NCBI GenBank assembly: GCA_030842085.1 | Contig: JAUUSE010000035.1 | Span: 1 to 18,563 of the forward strand | Reading direction: 5' to 3' | DNA: 18,563 nucleotides | Source of the DNA: Timburyella sp030842085 | Lineage (GTDB): Bacteria > Bacillota > Clostridia > Oscillospirales > Acutalibacteraceae | Shown here: positions 8,141 to 16,175 of the stretch, one piece after another | Layout of the letters: every line of letters begins with the position of its first letter | Position numbering within the stretch: the stretch's first letter is position 1 | The notes under the pieces: model-generated | What the model was told of the DNA's origin: nothing | Seen by the model: the letters and a program-made list of their open reading frames with translations, nothing else | Databases searched by the model: none | Made by a program: the position numbers and the translations under genes

Positions 8141-8905
8141 TCATATAATTCCATTTTTGACCGAATAGTAAAAATCCAGCGTTTTATATGTCCTATCAGT
8201 CTGGGAAAGCAGATATTTTTCCGTTATATCCGATAAAAATTCAAGCCCTTCACTTTTAAGGGAAAAAGCGAATATTTTCGTCATATCGGAATAAACAATA
8301 TGCCGCATCGCCGCCAATACTCCGGCGGGCAGCTCTGTATATCTGCTTACAGCCTCGCCGGCATTTGCAATGCAGTCGCTGCAAAGCAGATGCCCGTTTA
8401 CTTTATCAAAGTACATCTTTGCCTTTTCATACTCACCACAGGCAGAGCAGGCCACTAAATCCGGCTGATAGCCCGACAGGCACAGCAGGCGCAGCTCGGT
8501 TACCGCCTTTATCAGGCTAAGCGGACGGCTGCCCTTTACTATATTATAAAACGAGCGCAAAAGCAGTTCTACATATTCCGTTGCCGGTTCCTCCTGCGGG
8601 GACAGCGCCATGAATATCTCACAAAAATACTGCGCCAGCGATAGCTTTTCAATATCTTTGCGGATATCGAAAAATACCTCTATTGCCGACGCTTCGTTTA
8701 CTATATATGTATCCTTATTTTTAAACAGCGTGATATTGGAGTAGCAAAAAAGGCCTGTCGCTGAAGCGTTTTTACTGCGCAGCCTTTTGGCGCCGTTTAC
8801 AAACGCGGTTATTGCTCCCCTGTCCTTTGTAAGTGCGGTTATTACGCGGTCATCACCGCTTATATTCTTCTCTCTTATTATTACTGCGTCTGTCGTCAGC
8901 CGCAT
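8141..8905 (-). CDS. recO: DNA repair and recombination mediator RecO
   Basis: This 254-residue protein has the standard RecO layout. An N-terminal OB fold (VIIREKNISGDDRVITALTK, then GAITAFVNGAKR) binds single-stranded DNA and SSB. A helical domain with a zinc-binding cluster follows, using C153, C156, C175 and C178 (CSAC...CSDC). RecO works with RecR to load RecA at gaps and stalled forks. Its start overlaps the upstream yqzL frame by 53 nt, and a GGAAAGGA Shine-Dalgarno lies inside yqzL, implying co-transcription and probably translational coupling. The order yqzL-recO just after era is conserved in Firmicutes. Confidence 0.94.
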   Translation of the reverse strand: MRLTTDAVIIREKNISGDDRVITALTKDRGAITAFVNGAKRLRSKNASATGLFCYSNITLFKNKDTYIVNEASAIEVFFDIRKDIEKLSLAQYFCEIFMALSPQEEPATEYVELLLRSFYNIVKGSRPLSLIKAVTELRLLCLSGYQPDLVACSACGEYEKAKMYFDKVNGHLLCSDCIANAGEAVSRYTELPAGVLAAMRHIVYSDMTKIFAFSLKSEGLEFLSDITEKYLLSQTDRTYKTLDFYYSVKNGII

Positions 8906-9017
8906 TTTTAGCTTCCTTTCCCGCCTGTACCATGTCTCTGGCGCAGCAGTATGACAAATAGTCTATTACCGACCCTGTCTGCAAGAATTTATTCCAAGCT
9001 TTATTTTCGTCGCGCAT
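8853..9017 (-). CDS. yqzL: YqzL-like small protein
   Basis: A 54-codon gene between era and recO. The peptide contains AWNKFLQTGSVIDYLSY, which matches the hallmark of the YqzL family (Trp-x-x-Phe-x-x-Thr-Gly-Ser-hydrophobic-x-x-Tyr-Leu) near the N-terminus, and its position just upstream of recO is where yqzL sits in Bacillus and Clostridia. AAGGGG lies 7 nt before the ATG at 9017. The frame runs on to a TGA at 8853-8855, so its last ~17 codons (DRRSNNKREEYKR at the end) overlap the recO start in another frame. The function of YqzL is unknown. A weak promoter-like pair on the minus strand (TTGCAT 9181-9176, 16-nt spacer, TATAAA 9159-9154) could give yqzL-recO independent expression. Confidence 0.82.
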   Translation of the reverse strand: MRDENKAWNKFLQTGSVIDYLSYCCARDMVQAGKEAKNAADDRRSNNKREEYKR

Positions 9018-9196
9018 ATTACTTCCCCTTTTTTAATCGCTGTTAAGAGTGTTTGTTTTTACAGCCAATTTATCAGAGGTAATATGCGCCTCAATTTCCA
9101 TTATTTTTATGTATATTTTATTAGTAGGCTAATAATCGTCGCCTCGCATTTATTTTATAATGCCTGAGATAATTTATGCAAAACTGTCGCAAAGTC

Positions 9197-9406
9197 TTAC
9201 TTTTTCTCACGCTCGAATATCAAATCTATCGTTTCAATATAGCCGCCCTTGTTCTGATAAACAGGAATACAGCCAACATAGCGCCATCCCGCTGCCGCGC
9301 GGCGGCTGATTATTTCTAAGTGCTCCTCTGAACCCCTTTGCAGGCCGCCGAACAGGCCATAGCCTGTTGTGCTCATTTCAATTCGTTCAAATTCATACTC
9401 GTACAT
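9197..9406 (-). CDS. DUF4177-like small protein
   Basis: A 69-residue protein with the usual pattern of DUF4177: MYEYEFERIE at the start, a helix EEHLEIISRRAAAGWRYVG containing the typical AAAGWR segment, and a closing strand TIDLIFEREKK. Proteins of this family are small alpha/beta units of unknown function. A purine-rich ribosome binding site (AAAGGGATGAAG) precedes the ATG. It lies between era and yqzL, where no such gene is usually found, and 97 nt separate it from the era stop. It is probably read through from the era transcript unless the weak hairpin at 9461-9487 terminates. Confidence 0.78.
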   Translation of the reverse strand: MYEYEFERIEMSTTGYGLFGGLQRGSEEHLEIISRRAAAGWRYVGCIPVYQNKGGYIETIDLIFEREKK

Positions 9407-9460
9407 CTACTTCATCCCTTTAACTATAGAGGGTACGCATCTGGCTCATTGTGCCCAGAA

Positions 9461-9490
9461 AATAGGCAAAATAAGCCTGCGCCTATTAGC
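9461..9490 (-). terminator. Weak hairpin downstream of era, possible attenuator
   Basis: AATAGGC and GCCTATT form a 7-bp stem (9461-9467 with 9481-9487) with a 13-nt loop. On the minus strand it is followed only by TTCTGGGC, so the T tract is poor. It may be a partial terminator or only an RNA 3'-end stabiliser between era and the DUF4177-like gene. Confidence 0.3.
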
Positions 9491-9503
9491 TTGTGCTCAT
9501 AAA

Positions 9504-10397
9504 TTATTCAAATCCGAACGACCTTATAAGCCCCTCTCTATTGCGCCAGTTTTCCTTTACCTTGACCCACAGCTGAAGATTTATCCTGCATCCAAAGAAG
9601 TCCTCCATATCGCTTCTCGCAAGAGTGCCTATGCGCTTAAGCATACTGCCGCCCTTACCTATTATTATGCGCTTATGACTTTCTTTCTCGCAGTATATAT
9701 TAGCCTCTATATCTATTATATCCCCGCTCTCACGCTCGGAAAAACGCTCGGTGCATACGGCAATGCCGTGCGGTATCTCCTTATCCAACAAAAGCAGCAT
9801 TTTCTCGCGTACAATCTCCGCTGCCATTACCCTCTCCGGCTGGTCGGTCAACGCGTCGTCGGCAAAATAATGCGGGCCGGGTTTTGCCTCTTTCAGCATG
9901 TAGTCAAGCAGTGTGTCCACCCCGTCGCCGGTGAGCGCGGATATTGGAATTACCGCTTCAAATTCAAAAAGGGCACTGTACTCGGCTATCCTGCCAAGCA
10001 GCTCTTCCTTGTTCTCTATTAAATCTATTTTATTAAGCGCAAGATATGCCTTTATGTGCCGTTCTTTAAGCCGCTCTATAATCTCAAGCTCTGCAGGTGA
10101 AACGCCCGAGCCGGCGTATGCGACCAAAATACAGCAGTCTACGCCCAACATGCCTTCGCTAATCGCCTTGACCATGTGCTCGCCAAGACCAGTTTTGGGC
10201 TTATGCAGTCCCGGTGTGTCGAGAAATACAAGCTGCGTTTCATCCTTTGTTAAAACACCCATTATGCGCGTGCGCGTCGTCTGCGGCTTGTCCGTCACTA
10301 TGGATATCTTTTTCCCGCACATATAGTTCATCAGCGATGATTTTCCCACATTCGGACGCCCTACTATGCTTATAAAGATAGATTTCTGCTCTTTCAT
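9504..10397 (-). CDS. era: GTPase Era
   Basis: Era binds 16S rRNA near its 3' end and promotes 30S subunit maturation. The GTPase domain shows GRPNVGKSS (residues 13-21), the switch I TTRTR region (40-44), DTPGLH (60-65), NKID (122-125) and SAL (153-155). The C-terminal KH domain has RIIIGKGG (243-250) and ends near residue 297, the usual Era length. An open frame extends upstream to a TTG at 10454, but that start has no Shine-Dalgarno and adds 19 unconserved residues. GGAGGG at 10406-10401 sits 3 nt before the ATG at 10397, so I choose MKEQKSIFIS as the start. It follows ybeY after 320 nt of non-coding sequence. Confidence 0.95.
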   Translation of the reverse strand: MKEQKSIFISIVGRPNVGKSSLMNYMCGKKISIVTDKPQTTRTRIMGVLTKDETQLVFLDTPGLHKPKTGLGEHMVKAISEGMLGVDCCILVAYAGSGVSPAELEIIERLKERHIKAYLALNKIDLIENKEELLGRIAEYSALFEFEAVIPISALTGDGVDTLLDYMLKEAKPGPHYFADDALTDQPERVMAAEIVREKMLLLLDKEIPHGIAVCTERFSERESGDIIDIEANIYCEKESHKRIIIGKGGSMLKRIGTLARSDMEDFFGCRINLQLWVKVKENWRNREGLIRSFGFE

Positions 10398-10717
10398 CTG
10401 CCCTCCGTTTTGCCGTTTTAATAAATTAACGTCCCGTTTATTCACAATATTCAATAAATTGCCTGCGTATCGCTGCCAGCGTTATATCATTAAACGGCGG
10501 TACTGCTTTTTACTACATACGTAAAGTACAGGCAAGTTTAAACAGCTGCTGATTAATTTTTCGGATGTCCACGCCGGCTGCGGCAATACGCCGCATGCTA
10601 AGTCGGCAACACAGCGCCATTAAAGATTAAAACTATGCAGGCAAGTCTCAATCACAACAGATATTTAATGTCTCCGCCATTCGCCGAAGTATTATTGCAG
10701 CAGGCCCTGCCAGACGA
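10398..10717. other. Non-coding gap between ybeY and era
   Basis: There is no convincing gene or gene remnant in these 320 nt. In many Firmicutes dgkA and/or cdd lie here; I see no trace of their motifs. A short GCAGGGCCTGC palindrome near 10697-10710 lacks a T tract. No strong promoter was identified for era. Confidence 0.5.
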
Positions 10718-11218
10718 TTATAAATCCTCCATGCCGGTTAAAACGGTTCTAGGCAGGCCAAGCATGCTCATTATATTCTCTTCCTTTTCCCGCATCTTCA
10801 TCGTGTCGAGTTTTGATTCGTGGTCATACCCTAAAAGATGCAGCATGGCGTGTACAGTTAAATATCCTATTTCACGGCGGAAAGTATGCCCGTATTTGCG
10901 AGCCTGCTTTATCGCAGTCGGAACTGATATTACAATATCGCCAAGCATCTTTGCGCCCGTTTCAGGGTCTACGTCATATTGACCGTTCTCACCCATGGGA
11001 AATGACAGCACATCTGTAGGCATGTCCACATTGCGGTGCTTTAAGTTTATCTCCCTTATCATCTCATCATCCACCAAAGTTACGCTCACTTCCCATGAGC
11101 CGGTGAGCTCTTCAAGCGTGATTGCTGCGTTACAGCATCTCCTTATCAACATGCGTGTACCTGTAGGAATTTTTACCTTTTTCTGTTCGTCTATTATTTG
11201 TACCTTTACTTTATCCAC
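10718..11218 (-). CDS. ybeY: Endoribonuclease YbeY (rRNA maturation)
   Basis: YbeY is a metal-dependent RNase needed for 16S rRNA 3'-end maturation and ribosome quality control. The zinc signature HAMLHLLGYDHE is present, with His 123, 127 and 133 in the numbering used here, preceded by the family's TDVLSFP strand and GDIVIS. An ATG-initiated frame begins at 11248, but the strong GGGGGAG Shine-Dalgarno lies just downstream of that ATG and 5 nt before a GTG at 11218, so I take the GTG (166 residues). That start overlaps the phoH stop by 8 nt, which implies translational coupling to PhoH, a partner often encoded beside YbeY. Confidence 0.93.
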   Translation of the reverse strand: MDKVKVQIIDEQKKVKIPTGTRMLIRRCCNAAITLEELTGSWEVSVTLVDDEMIREINLKHRNVDMPTDVLSFPMGENGQYDVDPETGAKMLGDIVISVPTAIKQARKYGHTFRREIGYLTVHAMLHLLGYDHESKLDTMKMREKEENIMSMLGLPRTVLTGMEDL

Positions 11219-12182
11219 GCTGTCTCCCCCTTTCATAATATTTCTCATACGCTTTGATTATGTCCTGCACAAGTCTGTGCCTTACAACATCTTTATCCGT
11301 CAGTCTTATTATGGAAATATCGTCCACGTTTTTCAGTATCTTTACTACCTCCACGAGGCCTGACTTTTTGCCCTCGCCTAAATCCATCTGCGTTATGTCG
11401 CCGGTCACAACCATTTTGGAGTTAAAGCCCAGACGAGTAAGAAACATCTTCATCTGCTCCTGCGTCGTGTTCTGAGCCTCGTCAAGTATTATAAAACTGT
11501 CGTCCAGCGTCCGGCCGCGCATATATGCCAGCGGCGCAACCTCTATTGCACCCTTTTCCTGATATTTCTGAAAACTTTCAGCGCCCAGCATGTCAAACAG
11601 TGCGTCGTACAGCGGCCGAAGATATGGGTCGATTTTTTGTTGTAAATCACCCGGCAAAAAGCCAAGCTTTTCTCCGGCTTCTACCGCCGGACGCGTAAGT
11701 ATTATGCGGCTTACACGCTTTTCTCTGAATGCCGCTACCGCCATGGCCACCGCTAAATACGTTTTACCTGTACCCGCAGGGCCTATGCCAAATACTATCG
11801 TATTATTGCTTATTGCCTCTATATATTTTTTCTGCCCTAATGTCTTGGGCTTTACCGGCTTGCCTTTTGTTGTTATGCATATACAGTCGCTGCCCGAAAG
11901 CTGCGTCAGCTCGCCCTCTTTGCCATCCTCAAGCAAGGACAAAACATATCTTACGCTTTGCTCGCTTATGCTTTCCCCGCGCGATATCATCTGCATGAGC
12001 GTTGTAACCGCACGTGTGGCAGCACTTACATTGTCCGGCTCGCCTGTTATCTTTATCTCATTCCCGCGAAGAAATATTGATACATCCAGCGCCTTTTCTA
12101 TTTGTTTAATATTTTCATCGAAATTCCCAAACAATCCCAACGTTGCTTCCATACTGCTTGTTTCAACAGTCGCTTCTGTCAT
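11211..12182 (-). CDS. phoH: PhoH-like ATPase (YbeZ/PhoL family)
   Basis: This 323-residue protein has the PhoH family layout. A small N-terminal KH-like segment (LGLFGNFDENIKQIEKAL to about residue 65) precedes a P-loop ATPase with Walker A GPAGTGKT (134-141), TRPAVEAGEKLGFLPGD (163-179) and Walker B ILDEAQNTT (232-240). Members are RNA-binding ATPases with predicted helicase-like activity, linked to rRNA processing through their constant partner YbeY. AAGGAG lies 7 nt before the ATG. The 3' end overlaps ybeY by 8 nt. The membrane HD-domain gene yqfF, often placed between phoH and ybeY in Firmicutes, is not here. Confidence 0.95.
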   Translation of the reverse strand: MTEATVETSSMEATLGLFGNFDENIKQIEKALDVSIFLRGNEIKITGEPDNVSAATRAVTTLMQMISRGESISEQSVRYVLSLLEDGKEGELTQLSGSDCICITTKGKPVKPKTLGQKKYIEAISNNTIVFGIGPAGTGKTYLAVAMAVAAFREKRVSRIILTRPAVEAGEKLGFLPGDLQQKIDPYLRPLYDALFDMLGAESFQKYQEKGAIEVAPLAYMRGRTLDDSFIILDEAQNTTQEQMKMFLTRLGFNSKMVVTGDITQMDLGEGKKSGLVEVVKILKNVDDISIIRLTDKDVVRHRLVQDIIKAYEKYYERGRQRG

Positions 12183-12251
12183 ACATTCTCCTTTTTTATC
12201 AGGTACTCTATAATTCTTATAAGTTTTTGTAACATCTATACATATTTTAAC

Positions 12252-13433
12252 TCATTCTGTGTCATTTATCAATATGCTTTCCTCAACTCCTATGTTCTCT
12301 CGGCATAGATATTTCACCGTCAATATAAGACCTTTTTCGTCATATTGTACAAATTCCTGCCTTTCCAGTATTTCTGCGCTTTGATATCTCGATTTTTCTA
12401 TCTCTTCTATCTGCTGACGCGCCTGATTTAACGCCTCATCTTCAGTTAACGTCACGCCTACGTTTTCTACAAAATAGAAATTGCCTGTGTTGATTTTTAC
12501 CGGCATATTTACTCCGCCGATATTCATGGTCCAGCTGCTTAGTTCCAGCTCATATTCGTCTTTTTCGCTTCCCAAGTAGAGAGGAATTTCTATACCTAAA
12601 AATGTAAGGACTCGTTTTGTTTTTACCTTGCCGGTACGTACTTTTTTAACCTGATTATAATCCACTCGCACGCTAATCTCGCTTTCCGTTTCTGCAATTA
12701 CACTGCCAGAGGCGTGCAAAAAGCTTGCCGTGCCGTTTAGGTGGTCAACTACTCCGCTTATCAGCAGGTCTCCCTTGACGACGGCGTCGCCCTCTTTTAT
12801 ATTTGACAAGCCTTTGTAAACGTCTACGCTGACTATTCTGCCGTCGCTTTTAGCCACTATGTTGCAGGGAGTAATGTCCTTATTCGTATCCGTCGGCTCG
12901 GCTTCGCTCACTTCTATTACGGCGCTGGTGCCGTTAAGATTAACCGCTGCCCATGACAGCTCCGGCATGCTTAGCAGCAGCTCGTGCCGAATTTTTTCCG
13001 TATCCACTTCGTCTCGGCGGACGCCCTCGGTCATGCCTAAGCTTTTCAGCACCGCCTGTATTTCCGCCGTCTCTACTCTGTTATTGCCTTCTATCTGTAT
13101 ATTCCACACAGAAAGCGAGAGCGTGTATATCAGCACTGCGGCGACGGCGGCACCGGCAAACAGCCCGCTGCGTGCTCTAAACTTGCGCAATATAAAGGGC
13201 AGGCCGTATCTTCTTGTCACGCGCGGGTGCATTAATGTTTTTTTTGCTATTCTGCGCAGCTTTTTATAGTCCCTTGCCAGTATATATGCGCAAATTTTCT
13301 CCTGCTTTTTTATTATTCCCCATATTTTTATGCCGTTATATGAGCAAAGGTTAATAAACCGCTCGCAAAAAACTCCCGTCGCTTCAAATTTTACATATCC
13401 AAGCAAAAACCTTAAAAGGCGGATTATAAACAT
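12252..13433 (-). CDS. yqfD: Sporulation protein YqfD
   Basis: The 393-residue protein fits the YqfD family. A basic N-terminal cytoplasmic part includes RLLRFLLGYVKFEATG at the start. One membrane segment near residues 91-112 (LFAGAAVAAVLIYTLSLSVW) follows, then an extracytoplasmic POTRA-like domain starting NIQIEGNNRVETAEI and a beta-rich region with GRIVSVDVYKG...GDAVVKGDLL resembling a lipoyl/biotinyl-like fold. YqfD is made in the mother cell under sigma-E in Bacillus and is needed for normal sporulation, though its exact role is unknown. GAGGG lies 7 nt before the ATG. The partner yqfC is upstream on the same strand but 618 nt away, an unusually wide gap. phoH follows after 69 nt. Confidence 0.93.
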   Translation of the reverse strand: MFIIRLLRFLLGYVKFEATGVFCERFINLCSYNGIKIWGIIKKQEKICAYILARDYKKLRRIAKKTLMHPRVTRRYGLPFILRKFRARSGLFAGAAVAAVLIYTLSLSVWNIQIEGNNRVETAEIQAVLKSLGMTEGVRRDEVDTEKIRHELLLSMPELSWAAVNLNGTSAVIEVSEAEPTDTNKDITPCNIVAKSDGRIVSVDVYKGLSNIKEGDAVVKGDLLISGVVDHLNGTASFLHASGSVIAETESEISVRVDYNQVKKVRTGKVKTKRVLTFLGIEIPLYLGSEKDEYELELSSWTMNIGGVNMPVKINTGNFYFVENVGVTLTEDEALNQARQQIEEIEKSRYQSAEILERQEFVQYDEKGLILTVKYLCRENIGVEESILINDTE

Positions 13434-14051
13434 ATTTTAACCCTCTGTCTGCATTATTAGTTTTTATAAAGATTTCCACATCTGTACTTATTTGCAGACG
13501 TCAATGCATAACAGATTATCACATCATATCAGCTTCGGACGATTTTTAAAATCTGATAGTTAAAACTGCAATGCCGCTTTTTTATCCATAGTATAAATTA
13601 CACGAAATTTGACTGACAGATGCCGGGCATTAAAAATCTGTGCAGAATAATATACACAAATATTATCTCCGGCACATTGCAGATAAGCCGGCAATTCAAA
13701 GAGCTCCGCTTGTATTAGTCAGCAAAATATCTTAGCCCCTCAACGAGGCAAAACATAATGACATACGCCCGGCGTCGGTGCAATCAAATTAAATCTGCCC
13801 CAAATGAGCAATCGCTGTAATTTTCTGCCCCTATGCTTTTATTTTGCCAATGTGCGGACTTTATAGCTCGCGTTAAAGCGTTTACTCCGTTTTTCGTCCG
13901 TCAGGATTGATGGAGGCCGTTCAAGTGCGCCGATTAACAAGCAAAGCAACTTTTTGCGCCCGGTCTTAAATTGATATAAGCTGCCATCGTGCATAATTAA
14001 GCTCAAATCATTTCAGCTGTGTATTGGCCGACTTATTTTTTATTTAGAGCG
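13434..14051. other. Long non-coding gap between yqfC and yqfD
   Basis: I see no gene in these 618 nt on either strand. Frames are short and no tRNA, riboswitch, insertion sequence or terminal repeat is recognised. No terminator follows yqfC on the minus strand, so read-through into yqfD is possible. Composition is mixed, with GC-rich patches near 13760-13780 and 13910-13970, which could be remnants of lost sequence. Confidence 0.5.
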
Positions 14052-14342
14052 TTAATTTTCAAACTCTACGCTTACTATAAAGCCCTTTACTGCGGCGTGG
14101 CCGGGCGAAAGCGATTTTATCTCCAGCTCGCTGCCGGTAAACCTTATTATTGAGCTGCCCGTGCTTAGTCTTATTTTATCGTCGCTGTATTCAAGCACGC
14201 CCTTGCAGCCCTCTATTGTCGCCTCCCTGTTTGACGAAAGCACTATCTGCGCGCCCTTTGTCAGCGTACCTGCAGGTATGTCTAATGCTGAGCTGAGGCT
14301 TTCCAGCGCGCCTAGCATCGCCTCTTTTTTACTTTTAGGCAT
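14052..14342 (-). CDS. yqfC: Sporulation protein YqfC (YabP/YqfC family)
   Basis: A 96-residue protein of the YabP/YqfC family. The conserved part runs ALDIPAGTLTKGAQIVLSSN, then EATIEGCKGVLEYSDDKI, RLSTGSSIIRFTGSELEIKS and an ending GFIVSVEFEN. The pattern of a glycine before a tyrosine-containing strand, then G-(x)n-I-x-G-x-x-L-x-I-x-x-(L/I), is typical. Members are small, soluble and mostly beta. YqfC is a sigma-E-dependent sporulation protein in Bacillus and is nearly always next to yqfD, which supports the call. A GGGGG stretch lies 6 nt before the ATG. The biochemical function is unknown. Confidence 0.87.
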   Translation of the reverse strand: MPKSKKEAMLGALESLSSALDIPAGTLTKGAQIVLSSNREATIEGCKGVLEYSDDKIRLSTGSSIIRFTGSELEIKSLSPGHAAVKGFIVSVEFEN

Positions 14343-14596
14343 AATTAACCCCCTTTTATATGCCTGCAGGCCGGCAGCATTTTGTCGGAATATATTTTTA
14401 TATTACACCTTTGCCGCCTGCTGTTTTTAAGAAATGTCTAACTATTTGAAAACTTATCTTAAATTTTATCGGCCGCTTTAAGCAGCTTAAATCACAGCTT
14501 TAATGCTTTTACCGGCTATGATGCTTAATTTAGCCTTAAATTAAAATATGATTTATTTATTATAAAAATAACTATCAAGCATATATATTAATAGCT

Positions 14597-14626
14597 TTGA
14601 AACAAATGGCCATGCTCTTTTAAGAT
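14597..14626 (+). promoter_or_regulatory. Candidate promoter for a ylbJ leader transcript
   Basis: TTGAAA (14597-14602) and TAAGAT (14621-14626) are separated by 18 nt, predicting a start near 14633 and a leader of about 210 nt before ylbJ. The -10 box is imperfect. Sporulation genes of this type usually use sigma-E in Bacillus, and I found no clean sigma-E boxes. Confidence 0.35.
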
Positions 14627-14665
14627 AATGAACTGATATTCCTTTAATTATGTGATTTATTTTAT

Positions 14666-14755
14666 GCTGGCGGCAGGGATAAACTCTTGCTTTTGAGACC
14701 GCCGGTGTGCTGACGCACACCAAGGGTGAAAAAGTGAAAAGACGCTGTAGCGGCA
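14666..14755 (+). ncRNA. Possible structured leader RNA upstream of ylbJ
   Basis: Three stems can form in order on the plus strand. GGCGG (14669-14673) pairs with CCGCC (14699-14703), extendable outward with wobble pairs. GGTGTGC (14704-14710) pairs with GCACACC (14715-14721) around a TGAC loop and would stack directly on the first. A weak CGC/GCG pair (743-745 with 750-752 after 14000) follows the purine-rich linker AAGGGTGAAAAAGTGAAAAG. No T tract follows, so this is not a simple terminator. I compared it by eye with common riboswitch classes and found no match. Confidence 0.3.
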
Positions 14756-14842
14756 TATTTTAGGCATATCGGCTTTATTTCCCGGCAGCTTAAATTAAGG
14801 ATAAAATAATTTATATGTGCAAAAGTTAAATGGAGGATTAAT

Positions 14843-16015
14843 ATGATATCTGCTTCAATAAAAGCAAAAGCCCCGCTTTACATAGCCGCTGCCACCGTTA
14901 TAAGCTTTGGCATATGCCTTTTTACTCAGGGTGCGTCGGCGCAGAGCGGGGCGTATGACGGCCTTATCATATGCGGCCAGATTATTATTCCGTCCCTGTT
15001 TCCGTTTATGGTGCTCTCCTCTTTTATAACTAGGTCGGGTATATCGTCGGTACTGGGAAAAATATTTTCTCCCTTTGCAAAGCTCTTTCATATGCCGTCT
15101 GGAGCAGGACTTCCTCTTTTTTTATCGTTTATAGCCGGATACCCCGTCGGCGCTTCTACCGCATCGCGTCTGCACAGCGACGGCGTGCTTGACAAAAACG
15201 ACGCCTTCAGAATGATGTGCTTTGCCGTATGCGGCGGGCCGGCTTTCATTATTAAGGCTGTAGGTCAGGGTATGCTCGGCAGCACAAAGGCCGGAGTGCT
15301 TTTGCTGACTGCGCATATCTCGGCCGCTGTTATTTTGGGAATTTTCTCCGGAATTATAAGCCGGATAAAGTCAAAGCGTAAAATTGATAATCAGCCCACA
15401 CCCAGCCAAATCAATTTAAAGCACAGCATGCCGGACATGCATCGCTCAAATATAAATACTGCCTCTGAAAAATCCGGCATTAGCGCTAAAGGGCGCAAAT
15501 CAGTTGCCGACGCTTTTGTGGAATCGGTTCACGACAGTTGTATGTCCATGTTCCCAATGTGCGGCTGCGTTATAATATTTTCCTGCATACTCTCTATTAT
15601 CGCATCATTTAACCCGCCTACATGGCTTAAAACGTCGCTTGGATGCATACTCGAAGTAACGACCGGCTGCTTTGGCGCCGCTAAAGGCGGCAATCTCGTA
15701 TTTATTGCCGCCGTGCTCGGATTTGGCGGGCTTTCGGTCTGCTGCCAGGCCTTTTCCGCCGCCTCAAACCTTAAAATAAATTACCTTAAATTTTTCGCTT
15801 ATAGGCTTATGCATGCGTTTTTATCCGCCGCGATAATGCTTGTACTTCAGACGCTGTTTCCCACAAGTGTAGCGGTGTTTGGCAGCACAGACGCCGCCGT
15901 TACCGTTATACCAAGCTCATCTTCTATTCCGGCATCGGCAGCGCTTATTTTTATGAGCATCATTTTCCTATGCTCCACTTCAAAAGGAAGGCTGGTGCTC
16001 AGGCGAAAAAAGTGA
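14843..16015 (+). CDS. ylbJ: Sporulation integral membrane protein YlbJ
   Basis: This 390-residue polytopic membrane protein belongs to the YlbJ / nucleoside-recognition (GATE) family. Hydrophobic segments are spread along the chain, for example APLYIAAATVISFGICLF, QIIIPSLFPFMVLSSF, GLPLFLSFIAGYPVGA and VLLLTAHISAAVILGIFSG. A hydrophilic loop of about 50 residues follows near 172-222, and further membrane helices reach the C-terminus. Motifs IPSLFPFMVLSSF, GYPVGA and CFAVCGGPAF are typical. In Bacillus, ylbJ is a sigma-E gene needed for heat-resistant spores. TGGAGG lies 7 nt before the ATG. It is transcribed alone, divergently from yqfC, and is not linked here to its frequent neighbours coaD and ylbK. 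Confidence 0.93.
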   Translation: MISASIKAKAPLYIAAATVISFGICLFTQGASAQSGAYDGLIICGQIIIPSLFPFMVLSSFITRSGISSVLGKIFSPFAKLFHMPSGAGLPLFLSFIAGYPVGASTASRLHSDGVLDKNDAFRMMCFAVCGGPAFIIKAVGQGMLGSTKAGVLLLTAHISAAVILGIFSGIISRIKSKRKIDNQPTPSQINLKHSMPDMHRSNINTASEKSGISAKGRKSVADAFVESVHDSCMSMFPMCGCVIIFSCILSIIASFNPPTWLKTSLGCILEVTTGCFGAAKGGNLVFIAAVLGFGGLSVCCQAFSAASNLKINYLKFFAYRLMHAFLSAAIMLVLQTLFPTSVAVFGSTDAAVTVIPSSSSIPASAALIFMSIIFLCSTSKGRLVLRRKK

Positions 16016-16175
16016 TATAATTATTTTGTAATTATGCATGCCGCATATATCTCATTTTTATATGGCATTTATGCATTGCCGCTTTATCCGCTTTGTGTTT
16101 TAGATATTTCATATTCACCTTTATCCGGCATAATTACAAATTAAAGCTTTACAGCGTTCTCGGAGTGATAAACAC

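Larger units (their letters stand above)
14343..14842. other. Divergent intergenic region between yqfC and ylbJ
   Basis: These 500 nt hold the promoters for two divergent sporulation genes but no convincing gene. The left 300 nt are AT-rich and carry a candidate promoter at 14597-14626. The stretch 14666-14755 is more GC-rich and can fold into consecutive hairpins, annotated separately. A 67-codon minus-strand frame at 14553-14756 runs through that structured part and shows no protein features. Confidence 0.5.

Noticed and set aside
9369..10022. 217-codon plus-strand frame opposite era
   Set aside because: It is antisense to the well-supported era gene, has no ribosome binding site and shows no recognisable domain; it is a shadow frame.
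10398..10454. 19-codon N-terminal extension of era from a TTG
   Set aside because: No ribosome binding site before the TTG, and a GGAGGG lies right before the internal ATG where Era proteins normally start.
11590..12213. 207-codon plus-strand frame opposite phoH
   Set aside because: It is Ser/Pro/Leu-rich shadow translation of the phoH complement with no motif or ribosome binding site.
16039..16067. TGCC-ATATA / TATAT-GGCA hairpin after ylbJ
   Set aside because: The stem has a 2-nt bulge, is AT-rich and lacks a proper T tract, so I did not call it a terminator.
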